DNA from: Chrysophaeum taylorii
Taxonomy: Eukaryota; Sar; Pelagophyceae; Pelagomonadales; Pelagomonadaceae
Assembly (NCBI GenBank): GCA_029834535.1
Contig: JAQMWT010000189.1
Location: 1 to 64,000, forward strand
Reading direction: 5' to 3'
Length of the DNA: 64,000 bases
The notes under the pieces were generated by a model that saw nothing but the letters and a program-made list of their open reading frames with translations, was not told the origin of the DNA and did no database searches. Position numbers and translations under genes: made by a program. Positions 37,935 to 48,476 of this stretch are shown here, piece by piece. The number at the start of each line of letters is the position of its first letter. Within the stretch, counting starts at the first letter, position 1.

Positions 37935-38842
37935 TTAGGCATCTTCAATCCTGTAAAGGTTTGTCATCAGAGGCATGATGCATACCGAGTAGAGAACGAA
38001 AAGTGGAGAACTCAGCAGCAAGTGGCTTTGTATAAAACCATCAGCTACGTTTAGCTTGCCGGGAACATGATGGACTCGAATTTTTTGTAGCGAGATGTAC
38101 TCACGGATCTTAAACCATCTGGTCGACAGTGCCTTGGATCGAGAAGGCCCATCTGGGTTATTAGAGGTGTGAGCGGCGGCGTCATTGTCAGACAATAGAG
38201 GTAGGCTTCTAATGAAGCGCATATCTCCCGCAATTGGGTTGTCATTGTCATCGAAATCAACATGATCAGCGGTGTTCTCACCACCATTAACATTGTTGAC
38301 TTCTCACCACCATTAACATTGTTGACGTAGAAGGTGGGGTTGACGACAAAGGAGAGTTCCAACAGCAGCTTGCGTAGCCAAACCGCTTCATCAGCACAAA
38401 TACGGAGGGCTATCAACTCAGCTTCGTGAGTTGAGCAGGAGACAATCGGTTGAAGCTTGCTTTTCCAACCAGTAAGGCAGCTGAAAAGATAGAGGACAAA
38501 CCCGGTGGTAGATTTCTTATCTTCCTGTGCTAAGGAAGGGGCGTTGTCAGCGTCAACCATGGCGACTAAGGGATCAAACTGTCCAGTGGATACATCCTGC
38601 GGTTGGTAGTCGACCACAGTGGGGAGATCAATTCGATTAGCGGAGACAGTGCGAAGGTGAGCTTCAATAGCATTACCTTTAGGATGGAACCAGAGGCGAA
38701 GTGAGCGGTTTTCCGGCTTCTTGAGGTAGCGAAGCAAATGCTCTAGCATTTGGACGCGAACATACGTAGGTGCATGCATACCACGCGAACATCTGCCCAA
38801 GGCTTGCGAGAAATCAGGTCTGCAGGCCACTTGCATGAACAC
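37935..38842 (-). pseudogene. RNase H region of A2
   Basis: Contains MVDADNAPSLAQEDKKSTTG, SCSTHEAELIALRICADEAVW and IREYISLQKIRVHHVPGKLN, the RNase H acidic and His positions of copia elements. Directly follows RT and precedes border motif 4 (37,907-37,927). Confidence 0.75.
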
Positions 38843-40896
38843 CAGCTTGCCAGGAGGGTGGCAAAGTGCGAATTGATGTACAACTCTGATTCAGAGCTGG
38901 GTGTGTCATCTTTATACTTGAAGGACGATGACATAGGATATTTAAGCGGGGTCAGTTGCTGCAAGACAGGGTGATCAGCGAAGAGTTCATCCAGCTTGGC
39001 TTGCACATCCAGAGAAATGGATCCATCAGATGTACGACACACACGCATACCTAGGAGGGTATGGACAGGTTCAAAGTGCTCTACAGCATACCGTTTGTGA
39101 AGGGCATCCTGTAACTCAGTACGAAGAGTGTCATCATTGGACACAATAACAATGTCGTCTACAGACAGACTGCATACGACGAACTTAGCATGTGCGGATA
39201 CTCGAGCATATAGGCAAGAGTCCGAATGCAGGCGCTTGTAGCCAAGGCTACGGAAGGAGCCGTCTATCTCTTTGTTCCAAAGAGATGGTGATTGCCGAAG
39301 TCCATAAAGTGACTTCAGCAGCTTCGGTAGGCGTCGGCCCTTGTACTTAGCTTCATCGGGGTCGATAAGCTTGATGCCGTCTGGTAACTGAACATAGACG
39401 TTGGCATCAATGCCAGACCGAACGAAGGCGTTCGGGACGTCTGCATGGTAGACAGGCAATTGCTTGTATGCTGCAATAGCCAGTAGTACCCGGATTGCGG
39501 TCATTGTGGCCATTGGGCTGAAGGTGCCAACGAAATCGGCGCCAAGAGATGCTAGGAAGCCACGTAGCACGAGGCGAGCCTTGTGCTCAACGTATTTGCC
39601 TGCAGAGTCTGTTTTAATCTTCAGCACCATCCTGCTGTCAATAGGGCGAGAGACACCGTCGGGTAAGGAAAGTTTGAAGCAGCCAAAGCGGATAATGTCG
39701 TGGAGTTCCTTGGCGATGGCCTTGAGGTAGGCGTGCCTGTTTTCAGGCGACATACCGTGGAGGCACTTGAGTTTATATTCGTCAATGGAAACGTCCGCTT
39801 CTTGCACCTTATATTCGTCAGGACCAATAGTGGCTGGTGAATTATAGTTTAACGACGTTGCGGTCGAGGCAGTGTGCGCAACTTCGGGATAAGCGGAATC
39901 AGCGTCAGTAGGAGTAGGAGAAGCAGATTCCAGTTGAATATGGATAGTAGGGTCGGCATGTAAGACCTGGGTGATATACTCGGTAGAGACCAGAAGGTAT
40001 TCCTCCAAGTCAGCCAGAGATGCAGAATTAGCGCCAAACTCGGAGGAGTAGTGATCGATAAAGCTGGTCGGCGCCAGATACGTAAGTGCACATTGTAAGA
40101 AAGAAATGCCAAAGGCAGCAGCGTGCTCAGTGAACGCAGCTAAAAGAGGCGGAGGAATGGGGCACGTAGGTGAACCATCAGCAGTTAGAAAGGTTGCAGC
40201 TGGGATGCTGGATGCGCACTTGGCGTGGGCGACGTAACCATCGACGTGCGGGTAGCGGGTAAATAAGTCAGTGCGCAACGGGAAAAGAAGACGAGCTAAC
40301 AACGCATGTTCCCACTCTGAGCAGATAGCAGACCAGAGGATACCACCATTGCTATGTAGGGCGGAGAGGGCGGGAGACTTGAACGAAAGAAAGTGGTGGC
40401 GAAGATCCCAGCGGAAATCGGCGAGTTTGCCACCACCGGCTTTGTAAGCACCAATAGTAGACGCTTGCAGCCGGGCTTGGATATTTTTCATGGAGGTTGC
40501 CTTGCGGGTGTTAGGTTGTTTGGAACCTGGGACAAGAGTGAGGTCATCTTGTGCAAAAAGGTCGTTGTAAGAAGGAAGCAAGGGCGGCGGTGGCATAGAG
40601 CCAGAATCGTCGGCGAGAGCGTCGGAAGAGGGAGAAGAGGCAGGAGCAGGGGACGAAGAAGGAGCTGGGATGCTGGAGCATGTAGAGGAATTGCAGCTTG
40701 GACGAAACACGAATTTGTCCGTTTTCAGGGTTGAGGACGACGTCGGCGATATGGTCGACGCGTGGGGAGACGAGCGGGTTTTGCGCGTTGGCGCAACATA
40801 GATATAAGTATTTGCGACGGCACGGTTCCCACTTGTGGTGCTTGTGGGGCTCCAATAGAAGGTAGCATTCAGCGCCGAAGATCTTGAGCATGTCAT
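38743..40896 (-). CDS. RT frame of A2
   Basis: A 717-residue frame. RT proper runs from about residue 350: EYKVQEADVSIDEYKLKC, RPIDSRMVLKIKTDSAGK, LPVYHADVPNAFVRSGI (motif A Asp), KSLYGLRQSPSLWNKEIDG, and FVVCSLSVDDIVIVSNDD (VDD catalytic box), then VHTLLGMRVCRTSDGSIS. Upstream is a Pro/Ser-rich linker (SSTCSSIPAPSSSPAPASSP) and border motif TATSLNY at 39,845-39,865. RT copies element RNA into cDNA. Confidence 0.82.
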   Translation of the reverse strand: MTCSRSSALNATFYWSPTSTTSGNRAVANTYIYVAPTRKTRSSPHASTISPTSSSTLKTDKFVFRPSCNSSTCSSIPAPSSSPAPASSPSSDALADDSGSMPPPPLLPSYNDLFAQDDLTLVPGSKQPNTRKATSMKNIQARLQASTIGAYKAGGGKLADFRWDLRHHFLSFKSPALSALHSNGGILWSAICSEWEHALLARLLFPLRTDLFTRYPHVDGYVAHAKCASSIPAATFLTADGSPTCPIPPPLLAAFTEHAAAFGISFLQCALTYLAPTSFIDHYSSEFGANSASLADLEEYLLVSTEYITQVLHADPTIHIQLESASPTPTDADSAYPEVAHTASTATSLNYNSPATIGPDEYKVQEADVSIDEYKLKCLHGMSPENRHAYLKAIAKELHDIIRFGCFKLSLPDGVSRPIDSRMVLKIKTDSAGKYVEHKARLVLRGFLASLGADFVGTFSPMATMTAIRVLLAIAAYKQLPVYHADVPNAFVRSGIDANVYVQLPDGIKLIDPDEAKYKGRRLPKLLKSLYGLRQSPSLWNKEIDGSFRSLGYKRLHSDSCLYARVSAHAKFVVCSLSVDDIVIVSNDDTLRTELQDALHKRYAVEHFEPVHTLLGMRVCRTSDGSISLDVQAKLDELFADHPVLQQLTPLKYPMSSSFKYKDDTPSSESELYINSHFATLLASWCSCKWPADLISRKPWADVRVVCMHLRMFASKC

Positions 40897-41536
40897 GCTG
40901 GGGAGTGTTGAGTTGGTTGTAGAGTACCTGTTGCGGACTCAGGATAGCATGGTGAATGCGCTCGAGCGTGGCGTTCGGGAGAAGGTTGTAGCTTTGGACG
41001 GTGTGTATCACCGCCCAGGGAAACATGATGGCAGGTTCCACGATCTTTGAGCCACGATAATGAGCATTAAGGAGAGAACGAAGGCGAGTAGAGGAGGCGG
41101 AGGCGATGAAACCGATGGCTGACTCAACTTCAAAGTTAAAGTGGGGCATGTACGGCGGAAAAGCGATGAGCTGAATGCCCATATCGACGCGGTACGGGGA
41201 GGTAATGTGCTGGCTCAAGTAGGGCTTGAAGGCATCGGAGTAGAGGGTGCGCATGTGCACGTTGAGTTGTGTACGACAAAAGTCATACACAAAATCCAGA
41301 GCTCGAGTGAACTCCGTGGCGTTGGTGGTGCGTGTAAAGTACACCAAGAGAATTTTCGAAATGGGTTCCTTGAAGACGATGATATGTCGGAAGCCTCCCC
41401 ATTCGGATGAGATGGTCACATAGCCGCCGTCGCACGCCCAGACTTCGCCGGCCTTGTGAGTTTGCTCAAAGAGGGCTTGGTCGGATTGAAGTGCTCGTGC
41501 GGGTGACGCTTGATGTGTGCGATGCAGTCGGTGCAT
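40544..41536 (-). CDS. Integrase core and C-terminus of A2
   Basis: Catalytic core with GEVWACDGGYVTISSEWGG (first Asp), MRTLYSDAFKPYLSQHIT (second Asp) and FNFEVESAIGFIASA (Glu). The typical copia C-terminal segments follow: MFPWAVIHTVQSYNLLPN, and HDMLKIFGAECYLLLEPHK, a GKG-like C-terminal module with FG-A-C. The zinc module lies in the neighbouring frame (41,416-43,008). Confidence 0.8.
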   Translation of the reverse strand: MHRLHRTHQASPARALQSDQALFEQTHKAGEVWACDGGYVTISSEWGGFRHIIVFKEPISKILLVYFTRTTNATEFTRALDFVYDFCRTQLNVHMRTLYSDAFKPYLSQHITSPYRVDMGIQLIAFPPYMPHFNFEVESAIGFIASASSTRLRSLLNAHYRGSKIVEPAIMFPWAVIHTVQSYNLLPNATLERIHHAILSPQQVLYNQLNTPQHDMLKIFGAECYLLLEPHKHHKWEPCRRKYLYLCCANAQNPLVSPRVDHIADVVLNPENGQIRVSSKLQFLYMLQHPSSFFVPCSCLFSLFRRSRRRFWLYATAALASFLQRPFCTR

Positions 41537-43008
41537 AAGTCGCGATACGGTATGTCAGAGGCAGAGAAGCCAGGGCGAGCCAGTACGTTGGGGGCCTTGG
41601 CAGCGACGTTGTCGGGGCAGTGGTGCACACGGTGGAAGCGATTGGCACGTTCTTTGGCGTTGAGGTATTCGGCAGATCCGTGTGCGAAGGACTTGCGAGG
41701 AATGGGATGAGCGGGAATATGACGTTTGCGCCGAACATCGAACTTGAGTTCGGTGTCCAAGGCAGGGGGAGGCGGTGCGTCGTCATCCTGGTGCGCAGCA
41801 GGGTCACTTGGAGGTGCATCCTCATCATCACGAGTAGCGAGAGTATCTTCGTAGGACGAAGATATATAGTTTAACGACAATTCGGTCAAGCAGTTGCTGG
41901 AAATAGACATCATAAAAGATTGTGCCAAAGTCAAGGTATCTGTGCTGCACGTGGTGGAGGCCTGGTCAACGGTCATAGAATTGGATACATAGGATTTCTT
42001 CGTCACGGCAGCAGTATGTTGGAAGGTAGGGTCCAACGTAAGGGATTTAAGGTCGGCAACGAGGAGCGAAAAGTGCTTGTGCAGTGTGCTGTACGTACCA
42101 GCAGGCAGAGCATTGCTGAGCATGTTGCAGCAAAGGTCGTGGCGAAGAGACAAGTGGAAAGATTCTTGTTGTTTGGAGTGGTTGTTAGCACGAATCAACT
42201 CCGGTCGAGTGGGGTAGCGAAAGTCCCCGTTGCGAGGGTCGAGTAAAATAATGTTGGCATACCCTCGAATGGTGGGCAATGGAGCAATCATGGAGTGGAT
42301 TTTAGAGCCGAGTTTGCGGTCACTTCCACGAAGGTACCATATATAGCGAATATGAGATAAGTGGTGATCTTCCAGAGCAAAATGAGAATCCTTGCAGTCG
42401 AAAGAGTTGTCGGTGGCCTTGTAGGTAAGGCAGCCAGGCATCACAAGAGAGCATCTGGACAAGAGCTTTCGTATGGCGGTGCCATAGGCGGCAGCGGAGC
42501 CAACTTGAGCAAGGGCTTGGACTATCCACAAGTAACCAATAAACGGCTCCAAATATATAGACCTGTCCCGGTCGCGGGGGACGTCGGAGCCAGTGAACGT
42601 ATACGTGCTTCCAAACGCGCCAATGGCAGCATGATATTTGGTGGCGGCGTTCTCTATTGTGAGGTTGCCGTCAGAGTGGTGGCCACCAGTTAGGAAGTGG
42701 GTGTTGTGTGATGTTGATGAGGTTGTAAGTAGTAACCTATGTGACGGTTGGTCAGTTTCGAAAACGGTTCTGTAATAGGACACAGGAGTGGGTGTGTTAG
42801 TGTGTAATCTGGCAAACAAGTTATTGAGGATTGTAAAAACCTTGACGTGTATAGAATAGGTTGGATGAGGTAGCGGCTCCATGGAGGAGCATTTAAAGCA
42901 CAGCTGATGATAAGTACACTCGGATTGAACAGAGTGAGTACGTTGCTCGCGAGCCTGTTGTGAGTGAAGGCGCAGCAGTAACATATCGAGAGTTTCAAGG
43001 TCAGCCAT
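41416..43008 (-). CDS. MTase-to-integrase linker and integrase zinc module, A2
   Basis: A 530-residue frame beginning at MADLETLDMLLLRLHSQQ, the end of the MTase motif IX-like region. A ~370-residue linker of unknown function follows, then border motif LTELSLNY (41,867-41,887), an acidic stretch, and NRFHRVHHC...LCTDCIAHIK (H-H-C-C). The linker is conserved between A1 and A2, so it may fold; I recognise no domain. Confidence 0.65.
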   Translation of the reverse strand: MADLETLDMLLLRLHSQQAREQRTHSVQSECTYHQLCFKCSSMEPLPHPTYSIHVKVFTILNNLFARLHTNTPTPVSYYRTVFETDQPSHRLLLTTSSTSHNTHFLTGGHHSDGNLTIENAATKYHAAIGAFGSTYTFTGSDVPRDRDRSIYLEPFIGYLWIVQALAQVGSAAAYGTAIRKLLSRCSLVMPGCLTYKATDNSFDCKDSHFALEDHHLSHIRYIWYLRGSDRKLGSKIHSMIAPLPTIRGYANIILLDPRNGDFRYPTRPELIRANNHSKQQESFHLSLRHDLCCNMLSNALPAGTYSTLHKHFSLLVADLKSLTLDPTFQHTAAVTKKSYVSNSMTVDQASTTCSTDTLTLAQSFMMSISSNCLTELSLNYISSSYEDTLATRDDEDAPPSDPAAHQDDDAPPPPALDTELKFDVRRKRHIPAHPIPRKSFAHGSAEYLNAKERANRFHRVHHCPDNVAAKAPNVLARPGFSASDIPYRDLCTDCIAHIKRHPHEHFNPTKPSLSKLTRPAKSGRATAAM

Positions 43009-43014
43009 AGTAAG

Positions 43015-43565
43015 CTAAACAGAACCTGTGCGAGAGTAAGGTGCAAACGTTTTAGGAACGGGGACATATGGAGGATCGGGGAATACCCGGATCCAATCTT
43101 TGGATATGTGTTTGGGTAACCAAAGGCGCTTAGGAATGGCTTGTAAATCATCCACGATCTTTAGGAAGGGGCGTGGATGGAGGATAGGCCATGACAATAA
43201 GTTAATTGGTCCAGTAGAATACCTGCGTGCGATGCATATCCATCTTTCTCTAGATTGGTAATCGCCACAGAGGTAGGTCGGGAACCTATCAACGACATCG
43301 ACACAGTAGTCGAGTGTAGTGTGGATGAGGTTGGCCACAGTTATGTGGTCTTGATGACAGTACTCTTGCGGGGGCGTCATCTCAGCCAGTAGTACCAAGG
43401 GTTGGAGTAGCTCGATGACAAACAGCATGCTGTCGAAAAGAGAATCGTCCAGCAGGCTGTGTAAGTCCTCGGTCTTATGCTGCTTTAGTAGAATCCTTTC
43501 CTCTGGTGAGATTAGGTGAAGATGGTTAATAAAGGCGGGGCGAGATTCAAATAATATTAATAATA
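43015..43565 (-). pseudogene. MTase region of A2, C-terminal part
   Basis: Holds PLVLLAEMTPPQEYCHQDHI, TYLCGDYQSRERWICIARRY and RTGSV, matching the A1 MTase motifs VI, VIII and IX. Its other part is 48,477-49,050; the MULE lies between. Confidence 0.75.
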
Positions 43566-43744
43566 GGGAAAAGTCAAGTTTCCAACCACCATGTATGTTT
43601 GGTCACCGTAAATCCCCAACAAGTTTGGTCACTTAAGTTTAGTCAATCCGTATCTTGGCTGACTAAACTTATGCTTGAGGAAAGCAAGGATAGGGCTCGC
43701 TGACAAAACAAGGCCCGCTGTGATCAAGCATTTGGAGGTTCTGC

Positions 43745-44427
43745 ATGTCGCGTCGTGACTCCGGAGCGTCCTTCGACTTCGACACGGATGACGAGGAGGT
43801 CGATATCGACGAGGGCTTCGCTCAGGTCGAGCGGGACCGTGCTGGTATCACGCTGACGTCGGGCGACGACGACACCAAGAACGGCAAGCGTGGCCTGACG
43901 AAGGTTAACGACTGTGACAGATCGCCGCGTACGCTGTCGCAGCTCAGAATGTTCGAGCACCACGTTTCGCTGCTTTCACGCTACCCGACGAAATCCGAAT
44001 TTAGTATGTGCGTTCGGGAAGAGGCCGAGTTGCAGCAGAAGATGGTCGACACGGGGGGGAAGCAACAGCGTGCATAACATGATCAATACCGCGACGGCGT
44101 TGTCGTTCAAGTGTAAAGTAGAGGGCTGCGGCTTCTTTAAGCGCGCTGCTCGTCGTGATGGGCTTATAGACTTCGTCGTCACGCATGATGAACCTCACAC
44201 AGGAGTTTTTACACCGACGAAAACCCAGCCCAAGTCGAACTACCGCGCAGAGCACTTCTTAGAGGCCGTGACGACCATCATCAAGAAGGGCTCTATGGAG
44301 AGCAAGTCAGGAGGCACTACTCGGAAAGGCGTCTGGTAGATGTTCACAACAACGTCATCAAGGAAAGGCTCAATGAGATGACGAACCGTGAGCATACACT
44401 CTCATCCGTCGAGAACATCTAGCTCAA
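43745..44427 (+). CDS. MULE transposase N-terminal exon(s)
   Basis: Starts MSRRDSGASFDFDTDDEEVD, acidic. A zinc-finger-like stretch follows, FKCKVEGCGFFKRAARRD...VVTHDEPHT (C-x5-C...H-x4-H), like the MuDR/FLYWCH-type N-terminal DNA-binding domain. The frame changes at a G-run near 44,055, a likely slip, and again near 44,310. The end RRLVDVHNNVIKERLNEMTN reads well to about 44,427. A probable intron with the motif array follows up to the acceptor at 44,811-44,814 (TTAG). Confidence 0.6.
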
Positions 44428-44525
44428 GTCATCCTAGCGCTCTTGGGAAACGAGGAGAGGAACGCGGTATCAGCGGTGTCTTGCGCAGGTCTTGTTTGTG
44501 GCTGTTGTCCTGCGAGGAGGTGCAT

Positions 44526-44740
44526 GTGTGTGATCAAACTTGTAATGTTCTGACCAAACTTTGTGACAAAACTTGTGACTGTATGACCAAACGTGTGACT
44601 TTATGACCAAACTTTTGACTTGGTGACCAAACTTGTGACTTAATGATCAAACTTATGTTCGTGTGATCAAACTTTGTGATTAAACTTGTAGCTTTCTGAT
44701 CAAACTCTTTCGTTTCGTGACCACACTTGAAAATCGTAGC
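44526..44740 (+). repeat. Internal TGACCAAACTT array in the MULE intron
   Basis: About nine copies of TGA(C/T)CAAACTTGTGACT-like units in a row, the same core motif as the subterminal arrays of this MULE. Lies in the probable intron between N-terminal and catalytic exons. The stretch 44,427-44,815 has no coding sequence. Confidence 0.8.
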
Positions 44741-44814
44741 TTAGTGTGTTAGTATACTTCGCCACATCTACATTCACGTGTGTGCATCAAAGTCACACTT
44801 GTCATTCTCTTAGG

Positions 44815-45930
44815 CGGAGTTGCACGCTTGCCAGCGCGCGTTGCGAGCCCACGGTCATGCGGTTAAGTTGTATGGCGCGAAACAAGGAGATCTCCTGAAG
44901 GTATTCATGAAGAGGCTCAAGTCTGAGCACAAGTCGGAACAAGAGTTCAGGCATGGCTCCGACAGGAGCCGGTACAAGAGCTTAGACCTCAACGACTACA
45001 AGATCCCTGAAACGCTGCAGTCACCTGCCTTGGCTGATAGGAAGTTCTTCTTAGGTTATGTCGTCGTGTCGAAACCCGCCATACGCATGATGAATGCGGG
45101 CCTCCTGCGCCGGCAGGCGTTTATTGACGGCGTTCACTGCCTCGACAACCAGGTGATGATTTCTGTGACCGGCCGTGATGCCAACAACCACCTCGTGATG
45201 ATATCCACTTCGTGGTGGAACATGACCGAGTCTGCGGAATCGATCGGCAAGGTCATTAAACTGACCGTCGAGAACATCCCGCACAGAAACTGTCAGGGAT
45301 TCGTCATAGTACAGGACTTCCAAAAGGGAAGCCTCATAGCGCACGTCACCGTGAGTGACCTCGCTAGCACCATTTGATTCCTCGTCTAATTCCGATTCCT
45401 GCGCAGCATACGCCCGAGGCCGACGCCTTCTCGTGCAGTAAGTCTTTGATGAACTGTTTACTCTTCGTGAATACGTCCTATTCACAGTGAACCACGGCAG
45501 CGAGAACATCGCAAAGATCGCGGAATCCGGGGATGCCGCTATCTTTCGTCGCTTTGTTGAGGCGCCTACGAAGGCGGCCAGCGACGCTTTTCATGCCGAA
45601 CTTTCTCCCAAGGCCCAGCGTTGGGTGAGTCATAATCTCCTCGTGGCATTGAGTTTTCTGGCACTACAGGTTGCCAGTCGGCGCGAATATGCGCGAAAGC
45701 ATCTGAACGATCAGGAAGCAGACACCGTCACAGTGTTAGACGGGCCCAGGGCACTCTTTGGCACGAGTACGAACAACCCGGCGGAGGCTTTCAACAAGAA
45801 GCACATCAACGCGAGGTTATGCAACGGACCCAAGTCCCTCCAGACCTTGTTCGCTGAGCAGGCAACGACCTACGCGGATACGAGCGCAGCGGCCATCCGG
45901 TGCGCAAAAACCGGCGAGAGGCTCACGTGA
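44815..45930 (+). CDS. MULE transposase catalytic region (two exons)
   Basis: Exon one (to 45,350) reads AELHACQRALRAHGHAVKLY...FFLGYVVVSKPAIRMM, then RRQAFIDGVHCLDNQVMIS (first catalytic Asp in the D-G-x-H context of MULEs) and GFVIVQDFQKGSLIAHVT (second Asp, as in SDRQKG). An intron GTGAGT...TTCACAG (45,351-45,487) is likely. Exon two reads NHGSENIAKIAESGD through STNNPAEAFNKKHINAR, the conserved TNN-x-E-x-x-N block with the catalytic Glu. It ends at CTCAC|GTGAGT near 45,929. This protein cuts and joins the element ends. Confidence 0.82.
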
Positions 45931-46139
45931 GTCTTCCTCGTGTTCGGATGCAAATTGTTGCGTCATTAGTTTCGTCTTGTCTTCGATCAAAATAGCGTGT
46001 TTTCGGCCAATAATCTCAAGGGTCTCAACCATCTCAAATACGTACGGGCCTACGGGCCTTTGTCTTTTCAGATCAAACTCCCGTTGTTATGTTCACACTT
46101 GTCGGGTTGTTCTATGTGATATCTAAGCGTGAACCGTAG

Positions 46140-47431
46140 GCCCAACTACAATAATGATGCCCAAGTCAAGGTTGCAAAAAGCAAGACCCGGATAACAAGA
46201 GTTCAGCCTTACGGCGGCGGCGCTGGGGCCAATAAGGGGACGTTCTTGGTGTATGTCAAAGGTGACAACAATCAGCAACTTACGTCCGTCGTTGTTATCG
46301 GGCAGAAGGGATACGTGAATTTTGAAGATTCGGAGCAACTCGACGTACTTTCCTGTAGCTGTGGCAACTACGCGTTCTCTCGCTTGCCGTGCGTTTGCAT
46401 GATTGGAGCTCAGATAGCTCGCGGTGAGCATGCTGAGGATCTCTATCCACTTTGGACCACGACGCAGCGTTGGGAAAATCAATATCGGGTCGGGGGTGTT
46501 TCCGATTCTCAACGCAACGGAAATTGAGTCGGCGCAAGGAGAAATTGAAGCCGAATGCAAAGAAGCTGGTGAGGAGTTTGAGCCTTGGCTGCCATCCGCG
46601 ATCGGGCCCCGACGGACAGGCAGGCCAAAGACCGACCAACGCCAAGAATCCTCGCTGCGGAAGAATACGGGGTCGGGGTCAAAGAAGGACCGGAAGCGAG
46701 CACGAAAAGAAATGGCCAAGACGTTCGCCGGGTTGGACCCAGAAGGAACTGCAGCCCGGGTCGCCAGTAAAAAGCGGAGGAAAGGAGGCCGCAAAGCAAC
46801 CGAGCCTCCCGAGCCTACCGAGCCTCCCGCGTCTACCGAGCCTCCCGCGTCTACCGAGCCTCCCGCGTCTACCGAGCCTCCCGCGTCTACCAAGCCTACC
46901 GAGCCTCCCGCGTCTCCCGCGTATACCGAGCCTCCCGCGTCGACCGAGCCTCCCGCGTATACCGAGCCTCCCGCGTCTACCGAGCCTCCCGCGTCGACCG
47001 AGCCCCCAAACAAGCAGCAGAAAGAGTCGTCTACAAGCTCGTTTCCTCCCTGGTGGCCAACAGACAAAGAAGCGTGGGACCGTGCGCGCGCCGAGCTCAC
47101 CACCACCCTCAATATGCTTACGGCGCGCGGAAGGAGTTTCAAATCAGTCCGGGTGATGGCTTCGGATGTGCCATATCCCGCTGCGCAGCCTAAACACTAC
47201 GTTCCTGGAACAGTCACCTACGCCAGAAACAAGTTCGCCGTCACGTACGACAACGGGGACGATACGGAGCGATATGATGCGAACGACGAAGACAAGGGAA
47301 TCCTTGCCGAGCTGAGTATGGGGTACTTCTTACCTTTCGAGAACGATTCGGTGCGATATTTGAAGCCGAGTTCAATGATGTGTGTTTTTATGGGAGTGTC
47401 CAAGAATGTTTGTAGCAGCGAGCTCGTGTGA
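46140..47431 (+). CDS. MULE C-terminal region: SWIM-like finger, repeat tail, Tudor-like end
   Basis: After an acceptor CCGTAG (46,134-46,139), the frame reads GQKGYVNFEDSEQLDVLSCS then CGNYAFSRLPCVCMIGAQ. This is a SWIM-like C-x-C...C-x-C pattern (the last ligand is usually His), followed by EDLYPLWTTTQRW. A second frame (46,424-47,431) then continues through basic KKDRKRARKEMAK and the PPAST repeats. It ends in a small beta-rich segment, YVPGTVTYARNKFAVTYDNG, resembling Tudor/SH3 folds that bind chromatin. Whether a small intron or a slip joins the two frames near 46,500 is unclear. Confidence 0.6.
46798..47010 (+). repeat. 18-bp coding minisatellite (TEPPAS)n
   Basis: Roughly ten units of CGAGCCTCCCGCGTCTAC and variants encode T-E-P-P-A-S/Y repeats in the MULE protein. 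Low complexity; probably a flexible linker. Confidence 0.9.
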
Positions 47432-48476
47432 CCCCACGGTCCTATCAGGCATGTACACCCAATGCACTCGACACGGAAACAACAGGCTTCGCGCAGGAAT
47501 CCAATCAATCAGGACGGCCTACGCGTGCTCCACCGGCCAGAAAGCCTCGCTCCAAAGGACCCAGTGCCCCATGTTCTCCACTCGTTCAACAAGGCTCACA
47601 GGTGACTTGTTTATTTCCAAGCTCCCGCGTCGACTTCAAATCCATGGTTCATTAACGCCCGGGGGGCACTTCGACATAGCCGTGTGGTTGCCTCGACAAG
47701 ACCGCCGACGACAACCTCCACAACACTATCAAGAGGCACCCTCCTTAGAACCTCTGATGCGCGCTCTCGACCCTGAATCGATTCGCAAAGACGCTCTCCC
47801 TCTCGGATTTTGGGATCCAGGATGGGGTGATCCGTGTCACGCTGACCATTTACCTTTGTCTTTTGGCGTCTGCCTCTTGCCGAAGAATGGCGGACGACCA
47901 CGGCAACAGCACCATGGTGAGTCGCGGTATGGGATGCTCCTACGATGGAAGGTGCGAGAATAGGCCCAGCTTAACCGCGTCAAGCCGTGGGAAACTGCTG
48001 GCGAGGCCGCGCGTCGCAGCCCTCAATATGCGAAGCTCCTTGCGTATCGCCGCGCTGCCTTAGGATCTCCTTCTAAGGCGGTCATGGGGGGGTGTCCATG
48101 CCGCGCGTGTAACGCCACGGTAGATTCTGCGTAGCTGCAGCACCTAGCTTTCGTTTTAAAAGCATTTTCGCACCAAAAGCGCTCACGCGCCCCCTTAAAA
48201 AGCCTCCTTAAGTTTGATTAAAAAGGCCGAAGTTTGGTCAATACTGTGGAAGTTTGAGGAGTAGTGACCAAATTTGTTGACCAAACTTACAAGGAAATTA
48301 GTCAAACTTGAAGGGTTGATTGATCAAACTTAATGCAACTTCGGAGTGACCAAACTTAACTGACCTAACTTCTATGGAAAGTGACCACACATGTAAGTTT
48401 TTCCTTAATCATACATCAAAATCGAGCAAACATGAGAGAAATTCACCAAACTTTTTGACCAAACTTGACGGATCCC
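47432..48476 (+). other. MULE 3' region with subterminal motif array
   Basis: 47,432-48,110 contains fragmentary frames with protein-like bits (FWDPGWGDPCHADHLPLSFG) but no recognised domain; it may be a further exon or an acquired scrap. 48,205-48,470 holds about ten AGTTTGGTCA-like motifs in both orientations, probable transposase-binding sites, ending at the TIR. Confidence 0.55.

Larger units (their letters stand above)
43566..48476 (+). mobile_element. MULE (Mutator-like DNA transposon) with TIRs and 9-bp TSD
   Basis: Exactly flanked by TTAATAATA (43,557-43,565 and 48,477-48,485), a 9-bp target duplication typical of Mutator elements. Short imperfect terminal inverted repeats: the left end GGGAAAAGTCAAGTTT against the right end GGGATCCGTCAAGTTT (reverse complement). 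Both ends carry arrays of AGTTTGGTCA-type motifs (43,597-43,675 and 48,205-48,470). It encodes a MULE transposase with MULE core and SWIM-like domain. It is inserted in the A2 MTase. About one homopolymer slip is visible in the coding part, otherwise it looks nearly whole. Confidence 0.92.

Noticed and set aside
46123-47142. Minus-strand frame with GGSVDAGGSV repeats
   Set aside because: Antisense reading of the TEPPAS coding minisatellite of the MULE; the plus strand fits the transposase context.
43745-48476. Single-copy host gene with introns (SWIM and Tudor-like domains)
   Set aside because: The 9-bp target duplication, TIRs and subterminal arrays show it is a transposon cargo, namely the MULE transposase.
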